Origin: Flavobacterium xinjiangense | GTDB lineage: Bacteria > Bacteroidota > Bacteroidia > Flavobacteriales > Flavobacteriaceae | Reading direction: 5' to 3' | DNA length: 64,000 bases | Assembly: GCF_900142885.1 (NCBI RefSeq) | Contig: NZ_FRCL01000013.1 | Coordinates: forward strand, 44,443 to 108,442 | Shown here: in pieces, positions 1 through 8,744 of the stretch | How positions within the stretch are numbered: position 1 is the stretch's first letter | Layout of the letters: each line of letters opens with the position of its first letter | Notes under the pieces: generated by a model | What the model saw: the letters and a program-made list of their open reading frames with translations, nothing else | What the model was told of the DNA's origin: nothing | The model's database searches: none | Program-made: the position numbers and the translations under genes

Positions 1-91
1 TTTCGGAATCAAGAGTAGTCTTTATTGAATATTCATTCTCATTCAAGCACTTATTATTTGAGCAATTCTTCTCAATTGAATAAAATTTATT

Positions 92-121
92 TTGAATACA
101 ACCGTTATCTTATTACTTTTA
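92..121 (+). promoter_or_regulatory. Candidate Bacteroidota promoter for the ftsE-glycosyltransferase operon
   Basis: TTG at 92-94, a 19-base spacer, and TACTTTTA at 114-121. The second element matches the Bacteroidota -7 consensus TAnnTTTG except for its last base. A start site near 128 would give a leader of about 15 bases before the ATG at 143. This is inferred from consensus only. Nothing else is recognisable in bases 1-142. Confidence 0.45.
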
Positions 122-142
122 CCCAAATAAACAAAATCTCTT

Positions 143-826
143 ATGTCTCAACCTGTATTGTCTTTAAAAAATGTAACCATTTACCAAGAAGGAAAAACTA
201 TTTTATCTAATGTCAATTTAGAGGTGAATCACGGAGAGTTTCTATATATAATTGGAAAAACAGGTTCTGGAAAAAGTACCTTAATGAAAACTTTATATGG
301 AGATTTAGCATTAACGGAAGGAGAAGGTCATATTGTAGATTTTGATTTGGCAACTTTAAAAGAAAATGATATTCCGTTTTTGAGAAGAAAGATTGGAATC
401 GTTTTTCAAGATTTCAAGTTACTACCAGACAGAACCGTCAAAGACAATATGTTATTTGTTCTTAAAGCAACTGGCTGGACTGACAATCAAGAAATGCAAC
501 GAAAAATTGACGAAGTTTTAGACAAAGTTGGCATGATTGAATTTGGCAACAAAATGCCGCACCAACTTTCTGGTGGAGAGCAACAACGTGTAGCCATTGC
601 AAGAGCTTTGCTTAATGATCCTGAACTAATACTTGCCGACGAACCAACTGGAAATCTTGATCCACAAACCAGTGCCGAAGTATTAGAAGTATTAAAAAAC
701 ATCAATGCTAACGGAAAAACGGTAATCATGGCAACTCACGATTACGCGCTACTTATGAAATTCCCATCAAAAACATTGAAATGTGAAGATGAGAAAATTT
801 TTGAAGTGGTTCAGAGAACGGCATAA
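143..826 (+). CDS. ftsE: FtsE-like ABC transporter ATP-binding protein
   Basis: A 227-residue ABC ATPase of the FtsE/LolD type. FtsE pairs with the membrane protein FtsX at the septum and controls peptidoglycan hydrolases. Visible motifs are Walker [10 protein letters not shown] (about residues 38-46), Q-loop [15 protein letters not shown], signature [15 protein letters not shown], Walker [14 protein letters not shown] and H-loop ATHDY. The [12 protein letters not shown] stretch is typical of FtsE rather than LolD or MacB. No ftsX lies next to it; in Bacteroidota ftsX is often elsewhere. Its TAA overlaps the ATG of the next gene by one base, so it is probably cotranscribed with the glycosyltransferases. 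Confidence 0.88.
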   Translation: MSQPVLSLKNVTIYQEGKTILSNVNLEVNHGEFLYIIGKTGSGKSTLMKTLYGDLALTEGEGHIVDFDLATLKENDIPFLRRKIGIVFQDFKLLPDRTVKDNMLFVLKATGWTDNQEMQRKIDEVLDKVGMIEFGNKMPHQLSGGEQQRVAIARALLNDPELILADEPTGNLDPQTSAEVLEVLKNINANGKTVIMATHDYALLMKFPSKTLKCEDEKIFEVVQRTA

Positions 827-1716
827 TGCTTTCCATTCTTATTCCGATATACAATTACAACGCTTATCCTCTTGTTCTGGAATTACATAAGCAATGTATA
901 GATTGCGGAATAGATTTTGAGATTATAGCTATTGATGACGCCTCAACACAACATAATTCAGAAAATAACTCAGTTCAATTTTTAACCAATTGTTCTTTTG
1001 TTGAATTACTCGAAAATATTGGAAGAAGCAAAATCCGAAATTTATTGGCCTCAAAGGCAAATTATGATTGGTTGCTTTATTTAGATTGCGATACTTTTCC
1101 CAAAAATTCTGATTTCATTTCAAATTACATCAAGCATATTAATTTATCCACTAAAAAAGTATTTTTTGGAGGAATTGTTTATACCAAAGAAAAACCGGCT
1201 AATAACCAATTATTGCGATGGATTTTTGGACAAAAAAGAGAAGCTATAGCCGTTTCTGAACGAAAAAAAAACCCCTATAAAAACACATTTGTTTCCAATA
1301 TTTTAATAAAAAAAACACTTTTTGACATATTCCCATTCGATGAAAAAATAACAAAATATGGTTATGAAGATTTTGCTTTTATTCAAACGCTAAAACAGGA
1401 AAATATTGAGATTGAACATATCGAAAATCCGATATTTCATTTGAATTTAGAAACTTCAGCACTTTTTTTATCCAAAACAAAAACAGCTCTTGAAACACTT
1501 TTATTTATTTCAAAAACCAATTCAAAAATTGAATTCGAAAGTAAAATAATTAAGACTCATAAAATGCTTTGTGATCTAAAAATTAATTTATTAATCTCAA
1601 AGTTGTTTCAAAAACAACAATTAAGGCTCGAACATCATCTAACTTCAGAAAAACCTACATTGTTAGCATTTGACTGCTACAAAATTGGCTATTTTTGTTA
1701 TTTAAACAGTAAATAG
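826..1716 (+). CDS. Glycosyltransferase family 2
   Basis: A 296-residue GT-A fold inverting glycosyltransferase. It opens with the usual N-terminal strand (SILIPIYNYNAYPLV), followed by the nucleotide-binding Asp pair in AIDDAS and a DxD-type metal site in LYLDCDTFP (about residues 86-94). GYEDFAF near residue 180 is the GT2 acceptor-side ED motif. There are no membrane segments, so it should act at the cytoplasmic face on a lipid-linked or LPS acceptor. It starts inside the ftsE stop codon and ends one base before the next glycosyltransferase, so all three genes form one transcription unit. The sugar donor cannot be told from sequence. Confidence 0.88.
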   Translation: MLSILIPIYNYNAYPLVLELHKQCIDCGIDFEIIAIDDASTQHNSENNSVQFLTNCSFVELLENIGRSKIRNLLASKANYDWLLYLDCDTFPKNSDFISNYIKHINLSTKKVFFGGIVYTKEKPANNQLLRWIFGQKREAIAVSERKKNPYKNTFVSNILIKKTLFDIFPFDEKITKYGYEDFAFIQTLKQENIEIEHIENPIFHLNLETSALFLSKTKTALETLLFISKTNSKIEFESKIIKTHKMLCDLKINLLISKLFQKQQLRLEHHLTSEKPTLLAFDCYKIGYFCYLNSK

Positions 1717-2643
1717 ATGCCTTTTTTTTCTGTAATAATTCCACTTTTCAATAAAGAAAAATTCATTGAAGCCACCTTAAAAAGTATTCTTAATCAATCC
1801 TTTATTGATTTTGAAATACTAATTATCGATGACGGATCAACAGACAATAGCGCTCCAATTATAAAAGGATTTGACGACTCCAGAATTCGATATTATTATA
1901 AAGAAAATGCAGGAGTTTCGTCAGCGAGAAATGATGGAATCGAAAAAGTACAGTCGAATTATATCAGCTTTATAGATGCAGATGATTATTGGTATCCGGA
2001 TTTTTTAGAAGAAATGTATAAAGTAATTCAAAAGTATCCTGAACAAAAAGTGTTTTCTGCAGCCATTGAAATAGAAACATCAAAAAAAGTTATTCCGGCG
2101 AGCTATTCGATTGTCAAAACAAGCGATTATGAAATTGTAAATTATTTTACTGCTAGCTCAAAGGAAACGGTTATTTGCACTTCCTGTGCGGTTTTTCATA
2201 AAAACATTTTCGAAGAAATTGGAACTTTTGATATCGAAGTAAAAAGCGGTCAAGATACTGATATGTGGATTCGAATCGGGATGAATTATCCTGTCGTTTT
2301 TTCTTGGAAAATCTTGGCACGATACGTTTACGATGAAAATAGCCTTTCGAAAAACAAAAACTATTTGAACAAAAAGATTAATTTTTCGAAATTCGAGGAA
2401 CAAGAAAAGACAAATCCTAGCTTGAAAAAATTCCTTGATTTGAATCGGTTTTCATTGGCAATAAAATCAAAATTAATTGCTGACGATGACAATTTCAATT
2501 CTTACTATAAAGCTATTGACCTGAAAAAGATATCGTTAAAAAAGCGAATTCTCATTCTAATGCCTTCGGCTATCTTAAAACCGTTGATCAATTTGAAATT
2601 AATTTTAGCCAATAACGGATTTGGAAATTCAGTGTTTAAATGA
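1717..2643 (+). CDS. Glycosyltransferase family 2
   Basis: A 308-residue GT2 enzyme of the classic SpsA-like kind. N-terminal FSVIIPLFNKEKFI, IIDDGSTD (nucleotide-binding Asp), AGVSSARNDGI, and the DxD motif FIDADDYWYPDFLEE near residues 87-101 are all present. GQDTDMWIRI near residue 178 is the catalytic-base region. It probably adds one residue of a surface polysaccharide. It follows the upstream glycosyltransferase with no gap. Its last 15 bases overlap the 3' end of the convergent fdtA-like gene, so the two transcripts share their tails. Confidence 0.9.
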   Translation: MPFFSVIIPLFNKEKFIEATLKSILNQSFIDFEILIIDDGSTDNSAPIIKGFDDSRIRYYYKENAGVSSARNDGIEKVQSNYISFIDADDYWYPDFLEEMYKVIQKYPEQKVFSAAIEIETSKKVIPASYSIVKTSDYEIVNYFTASSKETVICTSCAVFHKNIFEEIGTFDIEVKSGQDTDMWIRIGMNYPVVFSWKILARYVYDENSLSKNKNYLNKKINFSKFEEQEKTNPSLKKFLDLNRFSLAIKSKLIADDDNFNSYYKAIDLKKISLKKRILILMPSAILKPLINLKLILANNGFGNSVFK

Positions 2644-3033
2644 TTTAAAAATATCATAATCTCTGATGTAATCTTCCTCATCAAACTCATCCGAAGCCAG
2701 TACCAAACAAACGGAACCAGAGGAAAAATTTTCCAGTTCTCTCCAAATTCCGATGGGAATTAAAAGACCTATATTGGGTTTATTCAGCGTTATTATTTTT
2801 TCAATGCTTCCATCATTCAAAACCACATCGAAACTTCCGCTTACGGCAATTAGCAGTTCTAGCTGCTCTTTATGGGCATGTCCTCCCCTTTCGCCACCAC
2901 TCGGAACATCATATAAATAGTAAACTCTTTTTGACACAAACGGTATTGTATCTCCCTCGATAACGGACAGATTCCCTCTTGAATCACAAATTTTGGGAAT
3001 TTCAATTAATCGAATATCAGTAGTAGTTGTCAT
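2629..3033 (-). CDS. fdtA: FdtA/QdtA-like dTDP-sugar 3,4-ketoisomerase
   Basis: A 134-residue single-domain cupin of the WxcM/FdtA family. These enzymes convert dTDP-4-keto-6-deoxyglucose to the 3-keto sugar needed for 3-amino-3,6-dideoxyhexoses. Family hallmarks seen: DSRGNLSVIEG near residues 17-27, RVYYLYDVPSGGERGGHAHKE with the catalytic His pair (about residues 37-56), and a C-terminal ASDEFDEEDYIRDYD. Length is normal. Whether the product is the galacto (Fdt) or gluco (Qdt) isomer cannot be decided by eye. It lies 4 bases after a GT4 gene on the same strand. The matching aminotransferase is about 3.5 kb away at 6590-7717, and no rmlA/rmlB genes are in the window. Confidence 0.85.
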   Translation of the reverse strand: MTTTTDIRLIEIPKICDSRGNLSVIEGDTIPFVSKRVYYLYDVPSGGERGGHAHKEQLELLIAVSGSFDVVLNDGSIEKIITLNKPNIGLLIPIGIWRELENFSSGSVCLVLASDEFDEEDYIRDYDIFKSFKH

Positions 3034-3037
3034 AGTT

Positions 3038-4120
3038 TTAAAATAAAATGGATTCCCACTGTTTTGAAATAGTTTCTAAAGATAAATGTTCTACACTTTT
3101 AGCCGCATTTTTTTTACAAAAATCATACAAATTAGTATCATCAACTAATTGCTTCATTGCAGTTGCGAAAAGATGTGGGTTATTATTTTCGACTAACAAA
3201 CCATTAAAACCGTTTTTTATAAGTTCATTGGGTCCGGAATCACAATCAACAGAAATCACCGGCGTTCCTATCGCTAATGACTCGACTATTGACAAAGGAA
3301 AACCTTCATAGCGACTTGTCAAAATCGTAAATTTGGCCTGCTGAACAAATTGAAATGGATTCCTATTAAATGGATAAATTATAACAAACTCCTCCAGTTG
3401 TAATCGTTTAATATTTTTCTGAATAATCTCTAAATCAGGCCCTTCTCCCATCAAAAGTAATTTATAACCTTGAAGGTAAATTTTTGAAAGATAAAAGGCT
3501 TCCAGCATCAAACTAAAATTCTTTGCTTTTTCGTAAAACCGCCCAAAATACATGATATATTGTTCTAAAACAGACACTTCTTTTTCTATTTGAATTTTAG
3601 AAAAATCATACGGATTATGAATAGTTACGGTGTTTTTTAAATCAAATTTTCGCTTGACTTTTTCCTCTATTCCCAGAGAAACACATATAACTTTATCTGC
3701 TTTTTGATACAAAAATTTAGAAAAAAAATCCGGTTTAGGAAAATAAGTATTGCTATTAAAGCTGTGAACAACAAACCATTTTCTTCTATCTCCATAAATC
3801 CAGTTAGTGATAATTTCTCTCGTCAAATTATTTCTGGGCCTATTGTCAATGATAAAATTTATTTTGTTTTCCTTTAAATAGCTATTTAAAAGAAAACCTT
3901 TTTCAATTTTTTTTAAAAATGAAAAAGAGCCCGAACTTTCAATTCCTAAGCTCATCAATTTTCCGCCATATTCATAATCAACGACATCGTTTATAATTAT
4001 GTTATGAACTTCGATATTTAACTTTTCTAACATAAAACTTAGTAAGGAAGCAAATCGTTCTGCTCCTCCACTTCCTAAAGAGGTCGAAATTATGGCTACT
4101 TTGTTTTTGTTTTCTATCAT
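3038..4120 (-). CDS. Glycosyltransferase family 4 (GT-B fold)
   Basis: A 360-residue retaining glycosyltransferase. The N-terminal half begins with the acceptor-loop motif SLGSGGAERFA. The C-terminal half has YFGRFYEKAKNFSLMLEAF, LLMGEGPD and the EX7E-type donor site TSRYEGFPLSIVESLAIGTP, then SGPNELI. It belongs with cytoplasmic enzymes of LPS or capsule assembly. The 41-base divergent spacer shared with 4162-5298 holds a palindrome containing two -7 promoter motifs. The fdtA-like gene follows 4 bases later, so the two are likely one operon. Confidence 0.88.
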   Translation of the reverse strand: MIENKNKVAIISTSLGSGGAERFASLLSFMLEKLNIEVHNIIINDVVDYEYGGKLMSLGIESSGSFSFLKKIEKGFLLNSYLKENKINFIIDNRPRNNLTREIITNWIYGDRRKWFVVHSFNSNTYFPKPDFFSKFLYQKADKVICVSLGIEEKVKRKFDLKNTVTIHNPYDFSKIQIEKEVSVLEQYIMYFGRFYEKAKNFSLMLEAFYLSKIYLQGYKLLLMGEGPDLEIIQKNIKRLQLEEFVIIYPFNRNPFQFVQQAKFTILTSRYEGFPLSIVESLAIGTPVISVDCDSGPNELIKNGFNGLLVENNNPHLFATAMKQLVDDTNLYDFCKKNAAKSVEHLSLETISKQWESILF

Positions 4121-4137
4121 TCTTATCTAAAAGTAAA

Positions 4138-4154
4138 TATATTTGTCAAATATA
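4138..4154. promoter_or_regulatory. Palindrome of two opposed -7 promoter elements
   Basis: TATATTTG (4138-4145), one base, then CAAATATA (4147-4154): a perfect 17-base palindrome. Each half matches the Bacteroidota -7 consensus TAnnTTTG, one per strand, between two divergent glycosyltransferase genes starting at 4120 and 4162. Matching TTG (-33) elements at normal spacing are not evident on either strand, so the promoter call is inference. Confidence 0.4.
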
Positions 4155-4161
4155 CACATAA

Positions 4162-5298
4162 ATGAAAGTTTTACTTGTTGGTGAATTCAGCCGATTACAC
4201 AACTCTCTCAAAGAAGGTTTACAGGAATTAGGTCATGAAGTTTATATTTTAGGTCATCAGGATGGTTTTAAAAATTATCCTGTCGATTTCCCTATTGAAA
4301 AAAAATGGGACAACGGATTTTTGAAAAAAATAAAAGTAATTGTAAATACCATTTTTGGGTTTGACATAAGTTCTTATCTCACCTATCTTCAGTTTAAAAA
4401 AAACAAAGCAAAATTTACAGGCTTTGATGTTGTACAACTTATCAATGAAAATAGCTTTTATTGTCAATATTATTATGAAAAAAAAATTCTAAATTTTCTC
4501 TTTCAAAATAACTCAAAGACTTACTTATTATCTTCAGGCTATGACTATCTGAATGTGAAATATTGTTTTGAAAATCCAAATTACAAATCAGGTATTCAAG
4601 GGTATTTAGCAGGGAGAATTAATCCAAAAATTTTTGGAAATGTATTGAAATTTAGAACTTCATCCTTTAAAAAATTACATCAATTTATTTATTCGAACAT
4701 TCAAGGAATTATAGCATCAGATATCGATTATCACATTCCGTTGCTGAAAAATTCCAAATATTCAGGATTAATTCCAAATCCCATAAACACAGCTAAAATT
4801 GAATTTAAACCTTTGACAATTTCTGACAAGATTGTTATTTTTCACGGAATTAATGAAACTAATTATTATAAGAAAGGAAATGACTATTTTGAAAAAGCAT
4901 TGCGAATTATTGCCAAAAAATATGGCAGTAAAGTTGAAATAATTACAACCCGTGACATCCCATATTCAGCCTATATTAATTTATACAATAAAGCGCATAT
5001 TGTCTTAGACCAAACCTACGCAAATGACCAAGGTTATAACGCACTAGAAGCTATGGCAAAAGGAAAAGTAGTTTTTACAGGAGCTGAAAAGGAGTTTACA
5101 GAACATTATAATTTAAAGGAAAAAGTCTGTATAAATGCTATACCTGATATTGACTATTTAGTGATGAAATTATCTTTTTTGATTGAGAATCCAAACGAAA
5201 TAATTGCAATTGGGAAACGGGCTCGCGCCTTTATTGAGAAAGAACATAATTATTTAAGAATCGCAAATAAATACTTAGAAACGTGGAATAAAGGATAA
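4162..5298 (+). CDS. Glycosyltransferase (GT-B, GT4/GT1-like)
   Basis: A 378-residue protein with two Rossmann-like halves. It begins MKVLLVGEFSRLHNSLKEGL with the N-terminal acceptor-domain motif. The donor-domain elements VIFHGINE, VLDQTYANDQGYNALEAMAKGK (donor-binding Glu near residue 298) and FTGAEKEF are near the C-terminus. It is more divergent than its neighbours but resembles flavobacterial polysaccharide glycosyltransferases. It is the only plus-strand gene between the fdtA/GT4 pair and the wzx-degT-FemAB run, transcribed from the short divergent region at 4121-4161. Substrate unknown. Confidence 0.75.
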   Translation: MKVLLVGEFSRLHNSLKEGLQELGHEVYILGHQDGFKNYPVDFPIEKKWDNGFLKKIKVIVNTIFGFDISSYLTYLQFKKNKAKFTGFDVVQLINENSFYCQYYYEKKILNFLFQNNSKTYLLSSGYDYLNVKYCFENPNYKSGIQGYLAGRINPKIFGNVLKFRTSSFKKLHQFIYSNIQGIIASDIDYHIPLLKNSKYSGLIPNPINTAKIEFKPLTISDKIVIFHGINETNYYKKGNDYFEKALRIIAKKYGSKVEIITTRDIPYSAYINLYNKAHIVLDQTYANDQGYNALEAMAKGKVVFTGAEKEFTEHYNLKEKVCINAIPDIDYLVMKLSFLIENPNEIIAIGKRARAFIEKEHNYLRIANKYLETWNKG

Positions 5299-5313
5299 AT
5301 TTCATATAAAATA

Positions 5314-6588
5314 CTAGAACAAACTCTTCCTGAAATAAACCATCAACACTAGCAAATAAACAAAATTATCAAAAGCTTGTGCCATTACTATTCCTTGAAT
5401 TCCAAATTCATTAATAAAATAAAGGCTTGAAAAATACAAAATGGTTAGCGAAAATAACTCCGCGACTATAAAAGCTACGGTTAACTTTTTTGCAAAAAAT
5501 TGATAGCCTAAAATCAAAGACGCTACTTTTAAAACATCACCTGTCAACTGCCAAAAAAACAAAGTGGTTACTGGAAAGAACGCATTGGTAAAAAGTAAAT
5601 TAACGATGAAAAAGCGTAAAAAATAGACTCCTACAAGCCCAGCTATAAAAAGAGGCAAAATAGTTTGATAAAAACTCCAAAACACTTTTTTGGTCTCCAA
5701 ATTATTCTTGGCAACAGCCAATTTTGGCAAAAAATAAACACTCAAAATTGTGGTGACAAATAGCATATAATAAGACGAGATCCTGATTATAGTTTCCCAA
5801 AAACCAGCTTGTTCTAAGCCAACAGTTTCAATTATATTTTTTCTGATGACTAATAAAACTAAAGGTCCTAAAACGGATGAAACCAAAGCCATTAAAGAAT
5901 AGGATGATAATTTTTTTATAATTTGAAAATCAAATTGATGCAACCGAATCGTCTTGAAAAAATTGATTTTCTTGTTTATAAAATAGAACGTTACAAAAAA
6001 CATCAATGCAGGTGAAATAACTAAAGAAAGTAAAGCTCCTAAAGTTTTATAATGCAAAACCATAATAATTGAGACCAATAACCCAATTGCATTTCCTATT
6101 ATATTAATCCAAATCACTTTTTTGAATTGTCCCAAACCGTTAATTACGGAGAGCATAAAAACTGAAGTAGCATACCAAGGCAAAGCCAATGCTAGTGCCT
6201 TAAAAACAATCGCGTAATCAAAATTATTTCCAAATATTTCTTTATTCCAAAATGCCGCAAAAAAATACAAAACGCAACTTAAAATAATCGCAATACACAA
6301 CAAACAAATAAAAACCGTCGCAATTATTCTCTTAAGCTGATTTTCATTTTTTTCGTTCTCGGCTGTGTATTTTATAATTCCGTTTTGAAATCCTAAAGTC
6401 GAAATGCTTTCTAATGAAGTTAAAAAATTTCTAAGATTTCCAACTAATGCCATTCCGCCTGGACCAACGAATACAGCTAATAATTTTGAAGTTATTAATC
6501 CAATTCCTATTTTCAGAATAACGCTAAAACTATTTAAAGACGAAATCTTAAACAGTTGTGTTTGAGTTATTTTTTTAATAAATTCCAA
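5314..6588 (-). CDS. Wzx-type polysaccharide flippase (O-antigen translocase)
   Basis: A 424-residue integral membrane protein of the MOP superfamily with about 12 hydrophobic helices. It flips lipid-linked repeat units to the periplasm. The N-terminus (TSKLLAVFVGPGGMALVGNL) and GFQNGIIKYTAE match the WzxE/O-antigen translocase signature. The start codon lies one base after the degT-like stop, showing tight coupling. Context (sugar aminotransferase and ketoisomerase genes, five glycan genes) supports a Wzx role over the related MATE or MurJ families. Confidence 0.86.
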   Translation of the reverse strand: MEFIKKITQTQLFKISSLNSFSVILKIGIGLITSKLLAVFVGPGGMALVGNLRNFLTSLESISTLGFQNGIIKYTAENEKNENQLKRIIATVFICLLCIAIILSCVLYFFAAFWNKEIFGNNFDYAIVFKALALALPWYATSVFMLSVINGLGQFKKVIWINIIGNAIGLLVSIIMVLHYKTLGALLSLVISPALMFFVTFYFINKKINFFKTIRLHQFDFQIIKKLSSYSLMALVSSVLGPLVLLVIRKNIIETVGLEQAGFWETIIRISSYYMLFVTTILSVYFLPKLAVAKNNLETKKVFWSFYQTILPLFIAGLVGVYFLRFFIVNLLFTNAFFPVTTLFFWQLTGDVLKVASLILGYQFFAKKLTVAFIVAELFSLTILYFSSLYFINEFGIQGIVMAQAFDNFVYLLVLMVYFRKSLF

Positions 6589-6589
6589 C

Positions 6590-7717
6590 TTAATACTTGT
6601 TTAAAATTCCAACTATAAAACTAACCTCATCCATTGTCAAAACTGGACTTATAGGCAAACTCAATACTTCATCATGAATTTTTTGAGTAATTGGGAAGGA
6701 CAAATGATTCCACAATGACAGCGCTTTTTGATTGTGTGGCGGAACTGGATAATGTATCACCGTTTGAATCCCATTTTGGTATAAAAATTCTAGTAACTCA
6801 AGTCTGTTTTTTGTTCGAATGACAAACAAATGAAAAACATGATTGTTTGACAAATCCCAAAACGGAAGTGTTATTTTTTCATTTTTTATTTCGGATAAAT
6901 AGCGTTTAGCGATTGTTCTACGTTTTTCATTTTCAGTATCTAAATACGGTAATTTCACATTTAAAAACGCAGCTTGCAACTCATCTAACCTTGAATTAAT
7001 ACCGATATGATCGTTGTAATATTTCGTTTCAGAACCATAATTACGCAGCGATTGAATGACTTTGGCTAATTCAGGATCATTTGTGATAACTGCTCCCGCA
7101 TCGCCTAAAGTCCCCAGATTTTTCCCAGGATAAAAACTATACGCTTGAGTTCTACGAATTATATTCTGAGTGTTCGGACTTTCGACTTTCGACTTTTGTC
7201 TTTCGACTTCTAAAATTGCTCCATGAGACTGAGCTGCATCTTCAATAACCAGCAAATCACTTGCAGCAGCAATTCGATTTATCGCATCCATCTCAGCTAG
7301 TTGACCGTAAAGATGAACGACTAAAATCGCTTTGGTTTTTGAAGTAATTTTTTCTGAAATTAAACTAGGGTTGATATTGTAGGTTTCCAGCCTTGGCTCA
7401 ACCAAAACAGGAATCAAATCAGCTTGTAAAATGGCTAGAATACTGGCAATATAGGTGTTCGCAGGAACAATAATTTCATCACCTTTTTGTAATTTCCCTA
7501 ATTGTATGTAAGCTTTAAAAATCAATACTAAAGCGTCAAAACCATTTCCTGTTCCAATGCAATATTTTGTACCGCAATACTTCGCAAAATTGGTTTCAAA
7601 TTCCTTGACCTCGTTCGCTAAAATATACCAGCCATTATCTAAAACTGTTTTCAATTTTTCTTGAAAAGCGGTTTCATAAGGCTCGTTTATTTTTTTTAAA
7701 TCAAGAAATGGAATCAT
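6590..7717 (-). CDS. DegT/DnrJ/EryC1-family sugar aminotransferase (FdtB/QdtB-like)
   Basis: A 375-residue PLP enzyme that would aminate the 3-keto sugar made by the FdtA-like protein. N-terminal [44 protein letters not shown] (PLP-ring Asp) and SFYPGKNLG with the Schiff-base Lys at about residue 199 are intact. Between AILE and TQAYSFYPG lies a charged insert, [19 protein letters not shown] (residues 171-189), about ten residues longer than the usual loop. It is encoded by a GACTTTC-type simple repeat at 7175-7210. Flanked by the FemAB-like gene (9-base gap) and wzx (1 base). Confidence 0.9.
   Translation of the reverse strand: MIPFLDLKKINEPYETAFQEKLKTVLDNGWYILANEVKEFETNFAKYCGTKYCIGTGNGFDALVLIFKAYIQLGKLQKGDEIIVPANTYIASILAILQADLIPVLVEPRLETYNINPSLISEKITSKTKAILVVHLYGQLAEMDAINRIAAASDLLVIEDAAQSHGAILEVERQKSKVESPNTQNIIRRTQAYSFYPGKNLGTLGDAGAVITNDPELAKVIQSLRNYGSETKYYNDHIGINSRLDELQAAFLNVKLPYLDTENEKRRTIAKRYLSEIKNEKITLPFWDLSNNHVFHLFVIRTKNRLELLEFLYQNGIQTVIHYPVPPHNQKALSLWNHLSFPITQKIHDEVLSLPISPVLTMDEVSFIVGILNKY
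7175..7210. repeat. GACTTTC-type simple repeat inside a coding sequence
   Basis: Five imperfect units of GACTTTC/GACTTTTG, read in frame on the minus strand as RQKSKVES within the sugar aminotransferase. Similar simple repeats (GATT-, GAATTACG- and CTTTAAA-type) occur between genes in this window, so this looks like an intergenic-type repeat that has grown within a surface loop. Confidence 0.75.
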
Positions 7718-7726
7718 CTATTTAGT

Positions 7727-8707
7727 TTATATTGTAAAAAAGGAATCTAGCTTATCATAATTCTTAGTTTCGACTTCATAAAAATCATGTACAATCGTAC
7801 TGGCGCCGAAACTCTCTTTCCAGTAGGATAAGCCTTCATTGAGCTTTTTTCCTTGTGATTCATTGGAAATTCCAAAATCAAAAAATCGTTTACTGGCAAA
7901 TACTTCAGTAATCAAAAAATGATACAAAAAGTCTAAACTTCCAAGATTCTCCTTATTTTCATATTTAGAAATGTATTGGCAATGCGCGACGTTTTCACTT
8001 TCAAAAACAGTAGTTCCCGCAACAATTTTATCATTTCTATAGACATTAAACTGTCGGATATTATCAGAAAAAAGGCTTTTCAACACTTTTATTTCTTTTA
8101 AAGAATGAACTGGTTTTGCATTATGTCTTGCTTTTAAATTTGGAATCAAAACTTCGTTCCAAAAAGATTCAAAATTCATTTCTTCTTTAATTACCAAACC
8201 GTTTCCAATTCCTTTTTGAATGCCTCTTTTTCTAATTTTTGAAAAATCATATTTTTGTGATAAATCAATAACAGACAAACTATCTCTTCGCACTAATTCG
8301 GCTTCTGCCAAAAACAAAGCATATTGAATTTCTTCGGCCGGTTTATTGTGATAAATGGATGGAATCGTTTTTAGATGCAGTTTTTCTATTTCATTATCTT
8401 TTAAAAACAACAAAACAGATCTAAAAGCATTGATTACAGTCGTCACTTTAGACTTTTCATTAATCACCAATCCCCCATAAGTCAGTCCCTGATGAGAAAA
8501 AATTTCATTTCCAACTTTATTCGCCGGCAAAACTGCTACTAACTTTTCATTATCAAAAACCATCAAAGAGAAATCCTCGAATCGATCCTTGTGATATTCT
8601 ATAAAATCACGATGAAACAGAAAAGTAGCATTTTTGGCTTGACCAATAAAGGCATTCCAATTTTCATAATCGCTTTCCTGATATTGTTTGACGGAGAAAT
8701 TTTTCAC
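7727..8707 (-). CDS. FemAB/GNAT-like acyl- or aminoacyltransferase in sugar operon
   Basis: A 326-residue protein with the two-lobed GNAT architecture of the FemAB-like family. Visible elements are QAKNATFLFHRDFIEYHKDRF, NEIFSHQGLTYGGLV, LHLKTIPSIYHNKPAEE, RKRGIQKG and a C-terminal FDFGISNESQGKKLNEGLSYWKESFGA. FDFG...N.G...WKESFG is characteristic of the family. No membrane segment or signal. Gene order (this gene, sugar aminotransferase, flippase, gaps of 9 and 1 bases) suggests it acylates the 3-amino-3,6-dideoxyhexose. Whether the donor is acetyl-CoA or an aminoacyl-tRNA cannot be told. Confidence 0.7.
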   Translation of the reverse strand: MKNFSVKQYQESDYENWNAFIGQAKNATFLFHRDFIEYHKDRFEDFSLMVFDNEKLVAVLPANKVGNEIFSHQGLTYGGLVINEKSKVTTVINAFRSVLLFLKDNEIEKLHLKTIPSIYHNKPAEEIQYALFLAEAELVRRDSLSVIDLSQKYDFSKIRKRGIQKGIGNGLVIKEEMNFESFWNEVLIPNLKARHNAKPVHSLKEIKVLKSLFSDNIRQFNVYRNDKIVAGTTVFESENVAHCQYISKYENKENLGSLDFLYHFLITEVFASKRFFDFGISNESQGKKLNEGLSYWKESFGASTIVHDFYEVETKNYDKLDSFFTI

Positions 8708-8744
8708 TATTTAATTTTAGACTTCGTGAAAGTAATCATTTTTT

